In this document: in pieces, positions 1 through 5,263 of the stretch
Layout of the letters: every line of letters starts with the position of its first letter
How positions within the stretch are numbered: position 1 is the first letter of the stretch
From: CAMYLR01 sp039590215
GTDB lineage: Bacteria; Gemmatimonadota; Gemmatimonadetes; JACCXV01; JAHWKZ01
DNA length: 8,753 nucleotides
NCBI GenBank assembly: GCA_039590215.1
Contig: JBDHFX010000115.1
Span: forward strand, 1-8,753
Direction of reading: 5' to 3'
The notes under the pieces: model-generated
The model's input: only the letters and a program-made list of their open reading frames with translations
Database searches by the model: none
What the model was told of the DNA's origin: nothing
Program-made: the position numbers and the translations under genes

Positions 1-267
1 CGCCCGCCAGGCGAAGTAAAGGTCGACCGCGTACTCCGGGAGAATGGCGATCAGCGCGAGAATGGCGATCGCCAGCGCCTGGCTGATCTCCAGTTGTGCG
101 ACCTCGGCAGCCCAGGAGAGCAAGAACGCCGCGCCGAGGATGCCAGCCCCAAAGACCAGCGCCTCGATCGGTGCGGCCGCGTGCACACCCGTCAGCCGGA
201 AGACAAGCGCAGGGATGGTGAGTGCAATCGCGCTGTTCAGCCAGGCGAGGCTGAGCCACGGTCTCAT
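1..267 (-). CDS. CaCA-type cation (Na+/Ca2+ or H+) exchanger, N-terminal 89 residues (partial)
   Basis: This is the beginning of an integral membrane protein; its 3' part lies beyond the left edge. The start is an ATG read at 267-265 that overlaps the stop of the upstream hydrolase (shared ATGA), so the two are probably translationally coupled. The visible 89 residues give about three hydrophobic segments (roughly 5-25, 33-52 and 61-76). The last is followed by ILPEYAVDLYFAWRA, which resembles the alpha-1 repeat of the Ca2+/cation antiporter superfamily, where an acidic residue after a proline helps bind the cation. If so, it would exchange Ca2+ or another cation for Na+ or H+ across the cytoplasmic membrane. 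The third segment contains a short internal duplication (AIAIL twice) made by two 13-base direct repeats at 40-52 and 58-70. The assignment rests on this motif alone because only the first alpha repeat is visible; the substrate cannot be told. Confidence 0.65.
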   Translation of the reverse strand, partial: MRPWLSLAWLNSAIALTIPALVFRLTGVHAAAPIEALVFGAGILGAAFLLSWAAEVAQLEISQALAIAILALIAILPEYAVDLYFAWRA

Positions 268-1241
268 TCGTCGGGGGTCGGGCTCGGGGAATGCGCGTTC
301 GCCAGGCACTCGTCTGCCCACCAGCGCTTGATCTCGGCTGCCACCGTATCCGGAGCGTCGACGTGCGGCCACCGGGCGGTTCCCGAGACCACCTGCTGGG
401 TGATATCGGGGCGCACGGCGTGGTAGTGCTCTGGCGCGAGCGGGTTGGTCTGCGCTTCGGAGCCCCAGAGGACGAGCGCGGGGGCACCGAGCCGAGCGAG
501 CGCCGGCCGTGGGTCCCACGCCAGGTCACCGCTCCAAAGCGACCAGAGCGCCCAGCGGCCGCCTGGCTGGCGGGCCGACCGCGACAGTTGTTCCGCCCGA
601 GTCTCCAAATCGGTTGGCTCGACCGCCAGCGTGCGGCGGAGAGACGTCTTCCGCCATGCCGGACTCGCATGCCACCAGTGATAGGCTGCCCCGAGCGGTG
701 AACGGAGACCCTGGTAAACCAGGGGTCGCCACGTTGGCGCCTCGAGCAGCCCGGGTCCCTCCGCTTCGGGCGGCGCCAGCATGACCACGCCCGAGACGAG
801 GTTCCCTAGCCGCACCGCGGCCTCGGTTGCGTACGCGGCTGACAGGCCGCAGCCGATCAGTAGTGTGGGTCGCTCGATGACGTGGCGCGCGAACTCGACG
901 ATCGCATCGAAGAAGAAGTCCGGCCCGTAGCGCATCGACGGTCGACCCGAGCGGCCGAATCCCGGCAAGTCGACCGTGTAGATCGTGAACTCCTCCGCGA
1001 GCTGGTCACCGAGGGGCGCCATCTCCAGCCCAGAGGCGCCGGTGTACAGATCATGGAGCAGCAACGCGGGGGCACCATCGCCGCGAGTGGTGTGAAAGAT
1101 CTCTGCGTGCCGCCAGCCGTAACGATCCGGACGGCCGGGCGGTGGTGGTGGAGGCTCGGGCGGCCTGGCGACGGCGGCTCGAGCGGTGGCTGCTGCTACT
1201 GCTGCGAAGATGCCGCCGACCGCTTTTCGCCCCCTGCCCAC
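264..1241 (-). CDS. Alpha/beta-hydrolase-fold protein, apparently lacking the catalytic triad
   Basis: A 325-residue protein with the order of an alpha/beta hydrolase: oxyanion-region LLLHDLYTG (60-68), strand and turn VDLPGFGRSGRP (90-101), nucleophile elbow LLIGCGLSAAYA (127-138), acid-strand APALVLWGSEAQ (253-264) and C-terminal SGTARWPHVDAPD (286-298). Active members have G-x-S-x-G, an Asp after the LxLWG strand and a His before WPH. Here the matching residues look like Gly132, Ala263 and Arg290, so all three are substituted. Ser134 lies two residues after the elbow and could only act if the elbow were shifted. The N-terminus has a short Ala-rich hydrophobic stretch after basic residues (about 4-25), perhaps a membrane anchor or poor signal, then a proline run (28-35). 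The start is a GTG six bases after the DUF6941 stop; no strong ribosome-binding site is visible, so a later start is possible. It overlaps the exchanger gene by 4 bases. The substrate, and whether it is an enzyme at all, are unknown. Confidence 0.85.
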   Translation of the reverse strand: MGRGRKAVGGIFAAVAAATARAAVARPPEPPPPPPGRPDRYGWRHAEIFHTTRGDGAPALLLHDLYTGASGLEMAPLGDQLAEEFTIYTVDLPGFGRSGRPSMRYGPDFFFDAIVEFARHVIERPTLLIGCGLSAAYATEAAVRLGNLVSGVVMLAPPEAEGPGLLEAPTWRPLVYQGLRSPLGAAYHWWHASPAWRKTSLRRTLAVEPTDLETRAEQLSRSARQPGGRWALWSLWSGDLAWDPRPALARLGAPALVLWGSEAQTNPLAPEHYHAVRPDITQQVVSGTARWPHVDAPDTVAAEIKRWWADECLANAHSPSPTPDE

Positions 1242-1246
1242 CCCTG

Positions 1247-1654
1247 CTACTCGGCGTCGTTGGTCAGGGCGTGCACTGGAACCGAGCGCAGGTGCCGGTT
1301 GGCGACAAACACCTCGAACGAATACGTGCCCGCGTGTGGCAGCTGGAAGTTGTTGATGTCCATGATCGTCTGGGCGGTCATGGGTCGGCCCGGTTTCGCC
1401 CCTTGAAGCGACAGCTGCCCGTTCACCTTGAAGACTTCCTGGCCATCCTCGTCGGCGAGCTTGATCTCGAGCGGGTAGACGCCTTCCTCACCGATATGCG
1501 CCTCGACTCTGAGCACCAGCGCCAGATGGGGGTGGGTGCACGGAAAATCGGATGCGTGGATCGAATTGAAGATCCCGAGCAGGTTGAGTTTTCCCTCGCG
1601 GCTCACGTTGGCCGCGTCGCAGCAAACTGCGAGCGTCACGTCCATTGATGGCAC
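1247..1654 (-). CDS. DUF6941 family protein
   Basis: A small soluble protein of 132-135 residues. The core MDVTLAVCCDAANVSREGKL and the following LNLLGIFNSI are what I recall as the DUF6941 family pattern; its function is uncharacterised. The rest is mostly beta-strand-like, with a phrase typical of a small beta-sandwich (HAGTYSFEVFVANRHLRSVPV near the end), and there is no signal peptide or membrane segment. Two starts are possible: a GTG at 1654-1652 with AAGGG six bases upstream, or an ATG at 1645-1643, three codons later, which fits the usual family N-terminus but has no close ribosome-binding site. I chose the GTG because of the Shine-Dalgarno match; 1645 remains plausible. An apparent in-frame extension up to 1828 overlaps the GIY-YIG gene and has low-complexity Arg/Pro composition, so I do not accept it. 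It sits in the minus-strand operon between the GIY-YIG and hydrolase genes. Confidence 0.85.
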   Translation of the reverse strand: MPSMDVTLAVCCDAANVSREGKLNLLGIFNSIHASDFPCTHPHLALVLRVEAHIGEEGVYPLEIKLADEDGQEVFKVNGQLSLQGAKPGRPMTAQTIMDINNFQLPHAGTYSFEVFVANRHLRSVPVHALTNDAE

Positions 1655-1707
1655 AGTAAGCCCTTGAGGGGTCTGCGGCCAGCGGCGAAGAGGCTTGGCG
1701 TGGCCGG

Positions 1708-2037
1708 CTAACCGGCCAGGATGTCCATGTAACGGGAGGGTTGGGCGAGGTTGAGCGGTGGGTCGTAACGCCGGATGAATTGCCGCTCCGCCAAGCGCGC
1801 CTGCTCGGTCGAGAGCCCGCCGACCCAATGCACGAACTTGGCGCTCACACCACGCAGCTCCTCGAGCTCGAACAGTTGGAGCAGCTTGCGACGCAGGTTC
1901 TTGGCACTCCCTACGAGGAGCACCGGCTCGGGGCTGTTGCCGTCGCTGGCAGCGAGCAGGAACACGCCCATCGAGCTGGGCACGTGCATCCGGATCGAAA
2001 ACCGACTCCAGCGTGTCTTATGCAAATCACCCTTCAT
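1708..2037 (-). CDS. Degenerate GIY-YIG-fold protein
   Basis: A 109-residue protein with the spacing of a GIY-YIG nuclease domain: GVFLL at 24-28 (place of GIY), VLLVGSAKNLRRKL at 39-52 (place of YIG, followed by the conserved N-L-R) and LAERQFIRRYDPPLN at 82-96, which holds the usual metal-binding Glu (E84) and the final Asn (N96). Arg49 is kept, but the tyrosine of GIY is Phe26 and the YIG tyrosine is Leu41. Active GIY-YIG enzymes use these tyrosines, so it is either inactive (perhaps a nucleic-acid or protein binder) or altered in mechanism. The ATG at 2037 is preceded by no clear ribosome-binding site; an internal ATG at residue 17 also lies before the domain. It is the first gene of the minus-strand group and ends 53 bases before the DUF6941 start. 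The fold assignment comes from motif pattern only. Confidence 0.7.
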   Translation of the reverse strand: MKGDLHKTRWSRFSIRMHVPSSMGVFLLAASDGNSPEPVLLVGSAKNLRRKLLQLFELEELRGVSAKFVHWVGGLSTEQARLAERQFIRRYDPPLNLAQPSRYMDILAG

Positions 2038-2066
2038 GTTACAAAAACCGCAGCAACTTTCATGCC

Positions 2067-2096
2067 GTTGTATGGGTGGCGACGAGAGCGAAACAA
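2067..2096 (-). promoter_or_regulatory. Weak candidate promoter for the GIY-YIG/DUF6941/hydrolase/exchanger group
   Basis: On the minus strand, TTGTTT (2096-2091) and TACAAC (2072-2067) are 18 bases apart, which is 3/6 and 4/6 matches to the -35 and -10 consensus. Transcription would begin near 2060, about 22 bases before the ATG. The match is poor, and it is offered only because a promoter is expected between nrdJ and this group. Confidence 0.25.
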
Positions 2097-2147
2097 AAGA
2101 GCGAGGCCGAGCCGGTCGACTTCCCCTGCCACTCGACCCCGCTCAAA

Positions 2148-2174
2148 GGGGGCGACCCCATCCTAATCGCCCCC
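2148..2174 (-). terminator. Candidate terminator downstream of nrdJ
   Basis: On the minus strand, GGGGGCGA and TCGCCCCC form a perfect 8-base-pair GC-rich stem with an 11-base loop, followed by only TTT. It lies 38 bases past the nrdJ stop. The short T tract makes it a weak intrinsic terminator. A second, smaller inverted repeat (CCGCTA/TAGCGG, 2191-2211) sits right after the stop and lacks a T tract. Confidence 0.45.
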
Positions 2175-2212
2175 ATCCAACCGTTTGCCGCCGCTACGGG
2201 CGGTCTAGCGGG

Positions 2213-4546
2213 TCAGCACTTGCTCCACCCGCAGTGCTTGCATACCAGGCAGGCGTTTTCGTGGGTCACGGGGCCGCCGCAATCGGGGCACGTGGACATC
2301 GGCCTGGCGGCCATCGCTCCCGGTCCGCTGAATTCGTCGTTCTCGGCTGCCGCGCGAGCCACCGCGTTGGGGGTTGCGTGGCCATTCCCGTTGCCGTTTG
2401 TCCCGCGCCCACTGCGCTCCAAGTATCGCTCCAGCGCGCGTCCGATCGCATCGGGCGCCGACAGGATCAGCTCCCCGTTGTCCCATACCGGGTTGGGTCC
2501 CGAGATCCCCTTGAGCTGCTTGACGATGGCCGACGGATCGAGGCCCGATCGGAGACAAAGCGAGATCAGTCTACACATCGCTTCCGATTGCACGGCTGCA
2601 GTGCCGCCCGCCTTGCCCAGTGACGCAAAGACCTCGGCCAGGCCGGATTCGTCCTCGTTGATGGTGATGTAGAGGTTCCCGTCACCGGTACGGATGCGCT
2701 CGGTCACACCATGAGTGATCGTCGGTCGCGGCCGCGGCTTGGCGGGCTTGCGTGCCGGCGCTCCCGGTTCTGCCGTCGTGACCGACTTTTTGTCGGTGAC
2801 GAGGATTCCCTCCCGACTGCCCTCGCGATACACGGTGATGCCCTTGAGACCCGCCTTGTAGGCGGCGATATAGATGTCCGCCACCGTCTCGACCGAGACG
2901 TCGGTTGGCAGGTTCACCGTCGACGAGATCGACGAGTCTACCCAGCGTTGGATCACACCCTGCATCCTCACGCGGAAGTAGGGATCGATGTCATGGGCCG
3001 TCACGATGTGGTCGGGCAACGCGTCATCGCCGCCCCAGAGCTCCTGCATCAACGGATGGTAAACGGTGTACTCGGAGAACGTTTCGCCATCGTCCTGCTT
3101 GACGCGCCGTTTGTATGAAGTGCAGAAGATCGGCTCGACTCCACTCGAGCATTGAGCCACGATCGAGCCGGTCCCCACCGGGGGCACGGTGAGCACGGTG
3201 GAGTTTCGCATCCCGAACTCTCCGACCTGATCCCGTAGATCGCTGGGCAACGCCTGGATGAACCTCGAGCCTGAAAGCTCAGGCCACGAGAAGAGCGGGT
3301 ATGCGCCCTTCTCACGCGCCAGGTCGATCGACGTTTGATAGGCTGAGCGGGCGATCGTCTCCATGATCCGGTCGACCGTCTCGAGCGCTTCTTCGCTGTC
3401 GTAGCGAATCCCCATGCGGGCGAGCGCGTCGGCCAGGCCGGTGATCCCGAGGCCGACGCGGCGGTCGGACGCCACCGCGTGACGGATCTTCTCCAACGCG
3501 TGGTTGTCCATGTTGTAGTCGATCACGTCGTCGAGAAAGCGTGTCGCCGTGCGAGCGACCTCGGAAAGCTCCTCGACGTCCAGTGTTCCACCGGCGTCGA
3601 CGAACTTCGACAGGTTGATCGATCCCAGGTTGCACGCGGTGTAGGCGGCCAGCGGCTGCTCGCCACAGGGATTTGTCGACGCGATCGGATTGGCGTATTC
3701 GACGTTGTGGTGCTCCCGCATGGTGTCCCAGAAGATGATCCCCGGTTCAGCGCTGGCGTGAGCGTTCTCGATGATCGTCCGCCATAGATCTCGGGCCCGC
3801 ATCGTCTTGAAGACCTCACCGCCCCACCGCAAATCGAAGTCGGTGTCTTCGAGTACGGCCGTCATGAACTCGTGGGTGATAAGGCATGAGATGTTGGCGT
3901 ACTGCACTTTGCGACGATCGTGGTCGTTCTTGATCGTGATAAAACTCTCGATGTCGGGGTGATCGACCCGCATAGTCAGCATGAGCGCGCCGCGCCGTCC
4001 GGCCTGGCTCACCGTATTGGTCGACTCCGATAGGAGGTTCATGAACGAAGTCGAACCCGGTGAACCGGCGACCGTGGCGTTTACCGGGGCACCCTTGGGG
4101 CGCAGGATCGACAGGTCGGTGCCCACGCCACCCCCGGTGCGATAGACCATGGCGCTCTCGGCGAGGCACTTGTAGATGCCCTCGAGGCTGTCCTCGGTGA
4201 TCGGGATGACGTAGCAATTGGAGAGTGTGGGCTTGCGAAGAGCGTCGTCGCGACCCGCGCCGTGCATGACGCGCCCGCCGGGGACGAACTTGAAGTCGAA
4301 CAGGATCGCAAAGAACTCCTCGAACCAGTAATCAGGGTCTTCCTCGACGGAGGCCAGCGCCCGCGCCACCCGCTCCCATAGATCGAATGGGCCCTCTTCG
4401 CCGGGAGCGAGGTACTTGTTCTGCAACACGTCAGCCGCAAGGGAATCGTCGTAGTAGGTTTCGGTTTTTCTCGACCGCTGGAGGATGGTTGCGGCGTCGG
4501 GCTCGGTGAGGAAAGTCAGGTACTGGTCCAACGAGGCTTTGGCCAT
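2213..4546 (-). CDS. nrdJ: Vitamin B12-dependent ribonucleoside-diphosphate reductase, class II
   Basis: This enzyme reduces ribonucleotides to deoxyribonucleotides for DNA synthesis, using adenosylcobalamin to generate its thiyl radical; it needs no small subunit and works with or without oxygen. The 777-residue protein carries the family's active-site set: SNCYVIPI with redox Cys111, RTGGGVGTDLS (136-146), NPCGEQ with Asn292, radical Cys294 and Glu296, then Cys305 eleven residues later in CNLGSINL as the partner of Cys111. PPVGTGSIV (455-463) is the usual phosphate-binding turn. Residues about 608-710 match the TSCPD domain. A Gly/Asn-rich linker (715-723) leads to a C-terminal cysteine cluster (C753, C756, C766, C769, C772, C777) that would bind metal or pass on reducing equivalents. 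No N-terminal ATP-cone is evident. The ATG has AAAGG seven bases upstream and a near-consensus promoter about 150 bases away. The gene looks intact and full length for the class. Confidence 0.97.
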   Translation of the reverse strand: MAKASLDQYLTFLTEPDAATILQRSRKTETYYDDSLAADVLQNKYLAPGEEGPFDLWERVARALASVEEDPDYWFEEFFAILFDFKFVPGGRVMHGAGRDDALRKPTLSNCYVIPITEDSLEGIYKCLAESAMVYRTGGGVGTDLSILRPKGAPVNATVAGSPGSTSFMNLLSESTNTVSQAGRRGALMLTMRVDHPDIESFITIKNDHDRRKVQYANISCLITHEFMTAVLEDTDFDLRWGGEVFKTMRARDLWRTIIENAHASAEPGIIFWDTMREHHNVEYANPIASTNPCGEQPLAAYTACNLGSINLSKFVDAGGTLDVEELSEVARTATRFLDDVIDYNMDNHALEKIRHAVASDRRVGLGITGLADALARMGIRYDSEEALETVDRIMETIARSAYQTSIDLAREKGAYPLFSWPELSGSRFIQALPSDLRDQVGEFGMRNSTVLTVPPVGTGSIVAQCSSGVEPIFCTSYKRRVKQDDGETFSEYTVYHPLMQELWGGDDALPDHIVTAHDIDPYFRVRMQGVIQRWVDSSISSTVNLPTDVSVETVADIYIAAYKAGLKGITVYREGSREGILVTDKKSVTTAEPGAPARKPAKPRPRPTITHGVTERIRTGDGNLYITINEDESGLAEVFASLGKAGGTAAVQSEAMCRLISLCLRSGLDPSAIVKQLKGISGPNPVWDNGELILSAPDAIGRALERYLERSGRGTNGNGNGHATPNAVARAAAENDEFSGPGAMAARPMSTCPDCGGPVTHENACLVCKHCGWSKC

Positions 4547-4564
4547 GAGCGAGCCTTTCTGTCA

Positions 4565-4590
4565 CGACGACCGGAACTCATATGTCGTCG
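4565..4590 (-). other. Hairpin in the nrdJ leader next to the ribosome-binding site
   Basis: In the nrdJ transcript, CGACGAC (4590-4584) and GTCGTCG (4571-4565) are perfect 7-base complements around a 12-base loop. The stem ends about 6 bases before the AAAGG Shine-Dalgarno site. It lies in a leader of roughly 145 bases predicted from the promoter at 4698-4726. A second inverted repeat, GCAATC/GATTGC at 4644-4666, is in the same leader. No cobalamin-riboswitch core is recognisable. A translational role is only a guess. Confidence 0.35.
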
Positions 4591-4697
4591 CCCGAGGGAC
4601 GAAAAGGGAGCCGCTGTAAGTCGAACGCCGTCCGAGCGGAAGGGCAATCAGCGACCCGTCGATTGCGCTTTTTGTCTTTCAGGATGCGGCGACGATC

Positions 4698-4726
4698 ATT
4701 CTATCAACGGCGACGAAGCTTGTCAA
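4698..4726 (-). promoter_or_regulatory. Sigma-70-type promoter of nrdJ
   Basis: On the minus strand there is a perfect TTGACA (-35, 4726-4721), a 17-base spacer and TAGAAT (-10, 4703-4698; 5 of 6 to TATAAT). Transcription would start near 4691 and give a leader of about 145 bases before the nrdJ ATG. It is the best promoter match in the window. The first NrdR-like box begins 7 bases upstream of the -35. Confidence 0.8.
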
Positions 4727-4733
4727 GATAAGG

Positions 4734-4781
4734 GTACAAGATGCAGTGGTTTGGGGATTGATTATCCACAATATGTGGTGC
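4734..4781. promoter_or_regulatory. Tandem NrdR-box-like pair upstream of nrdJ
   Basis: Two 16-base imperfect palindromes resemble the NrdR consensus acaCwAtATaTwGtgt. The better one, CCACAATATGTGGTGC (4766-4781), keeps nearly all the core; the weaker one, GTACAAGATGCAGTGG (4734-4749), keeps about 10 of 16 positions. They are separated by exactly 16 bases (32 bases centre to centre, about three helical turns), the spacing usual for NrdR operators. NrdR is the ATP/dATP-sensing repressor of bacterial ribonucleotide reductase genes, including nrdJ in Streptomyces. The position just upstream of the nrdJ -35 fits that role, though many NrdR boxes overlap the promoter itself. The nrdR gene is not in this window. 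Confidence 0.6.
4762..4770 (+). promoter_or_regulatory. Perfect DnaA-box 9-mer
   Basis: TTATCCACA matches the high-affinity DnaA box exactly and overlaps the first five bases of the stronger NrdR-like box (4766-4781). Partial relatives on the other strand lie nearby: TGTGGAATG at 4820-4828 and GGTGGATAG at 4830-4838. DnaA binds and regulates the nrd promoter in E. coli, so control of dNTP supply is plausible here, but a chance match is also possible. Confidence 0.45.
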
Positions 4782-4794
4782 AAATCGGGGGAAA

Positions 4795-4835
4795 GCCTGG
4801 GGACCGCCTGGGGATGGCCTGTGGAATGCGGTGGA
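4795..4835 (+). repeat. Helically phased short direct repeats
   Basis: GCCTGGGGA occurs at 4795-4803 and 4806-4814, then GCCTGTGGA at 4817-4825, each exactly 11 bases after the last; a weaker CGGTGGA follows at 4829-4835. The array ends 12 bases before the candidate -35 of the Fe-S carrier gene. The one-turn period would place proteins on one face of the helix. The binding factor is unknown. Confidence 0.5.
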
Positions 4836-4847
4836 TAGTCGAGAACG

Positions 4848-4876
4848 TTGACGATCAGCACCCGCTCCGTTACCGT
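4848..4876 (+). promoter_or_regulatory. Candidate promoter of the ErpA-like gene
   Basis: TTGACG (4848-4853, 5 of 6 to the -35 consensus) is followed after 17 bases by TACCGT (4871-4876), which keeps the T, A and final T most important in a -10 but is otherwise weak. Transcription would start near 4883, about 50 bases before the ATG at 4932. The phased repeats lie directly upstream and the palindrome 4904-4920 lies within the leader. Confidence 0.45.
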
Positions 4877-4903
4877 TCAGTGGCCACAGACATACCATAG
4901 TCA

Positions 4904-4920
4904 CGGATATACCGTATCCG
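4904..4920 (+). promoter_or_regulatory. Operator-like palindrome before the ErpA-like gene
   Basis: CGGATA and TATCCG form a perfect 6-base inverted repeat around TACCG, ending just before the Shine-Dalgarno sequence. ATACCATA (4892-4899) and ATACCGTA (4909-4916) also form a near-direct repeat 17 bases apart. The shape suits a dimeric repressor, for example an Fe-S-sensing Rrf2-type regulator, but the regulator is not identified; it could instead form a leader hairpin. Confidence 0.35.
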
Positions 4921-4931
4921 ATTGGAGGAGC

Positions 4932-5202
4932 ATGACCGAGATCGCCGAAGCGCAGAACCAAGATCAGGTGATGACCGTTACCCCGACGGCCACCGCCAAA
5001 ATCAAAGAGTTGCGCGACCGAGAAAACCTCGGAGACAAGGGCCTTCGCGTGCGCGTCGTGGGTGGGGGTTGTCATGGTTTTTCCTACGCGCTGGGTTTTG
5101 ACGATCGCAAAGAGACCGATTCGGTGCTCGCGATCGACGGGGTCGACTTCTTGGTCGACAAGTACAGCGCGCCCTATCTGCGGAGAGTCATTCGGCGTAT
5201 AG
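4932..5202 (+). pseudogene. erpA: IscA/ErpA/HesB-type Fe-S carrier, broken by an internal out-of-frame deletion
   Basis: A-type carriers accept Fe-S clusters and hand them to target proteins, using one Cys in a GGGCxGF loop and two in a C-terminal CGCG. The ATG at 4932 follows a strong ribosome-binding site (GGAGGAG). Residues 1-83 are a good match: TPTATAKIKEL, LRVRVVGGGCHGFSYALGFDD with Cys47, and VDFLVDKYSAPYL. After that the frame departs from the family. One base out of frame, starting at 5179, the sequence reads CGESFGV and stops with TAG at 5200-5202, which is just how family members end. About 28 residues, including one or both cysteines of CGCG, are therefore missing between PYL and CGESFGV. 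The join lies at CTGCGG, where a natural gene would have CTGCGG (Leu-Arg) on the left and TGCGGA (Cys-Gly) on the right, as expected for a deletion between micro-homologies. In the original frame translation would run on into sequence antisense to bcp. An assembly error remains possible. Confidence 0.75.
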
Positions 5203-5230
5203 GGGGACGATTCGTTGCTGCTAGCCATCT

Positions 5231-5263
5231 AAGGCTCCCTCCCAATTCGGGGGGAGCCTTTTT
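5231..5263 (+). terminator. Strong intrinsic terminator after the ErpA-like gene
   Basis: AGGCTCCCTCC (5232-5242) and GGGGGGAGCCT (5249-5259) form an 11-base-pair stem with one G-U pair and a 6-base loop, followed by TTTT (5260-5263). The T tract is good on the plus strand and only two bases long on the minus strand, so it mainly serves the ErpA-like transcript. The bcp stop codon (5262-5264) overlaps its edge, so the convergent genes share it in part. Confidence 0.85.

Noticed and set aside
40..70. Two 13-base direct repeats (GAGAATGGCGATC)
   Set aside because: They lie in frame in a membrane helix of the exchanger and encode a repeated hydrophobic AIAIL; no sign of a mobile or regulatory element.
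1655..1828. N-terminal extension of the DUF6941 protein
   Set aside because: It overlaps the GIY-YIG gene in another frame, with low-complexity Arg/Pro-rich sequence; family members begin near MDVTLAV.
2711..4440. Several 60-135-residue ORFs on both strands inside nrdJ
   Set aside because: They are shadows of a high-GC gene, Arg/Ser/Pro-rich, with no family motif or ribosome-binding site.
4644..4671. GCAATC/GATTGC stem followed by CTTTTT on the plus strand as a terminator
   Set aside because: No plus-strand gene ends there, the stem is interrupted by a 3-base bulge and the inner loop is too small; better seen as part of the nrdJ leader.
4876..4886. GCCACTG on the minus strand, resembling a conserved cobalamin-riboswitch core string
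   Set aside because: The rest of the riboswitch (including the CCAGGAGACC-type B12 box) is absent and it lies upstream of the nrdJ promoter, so it would not be in the transcript.
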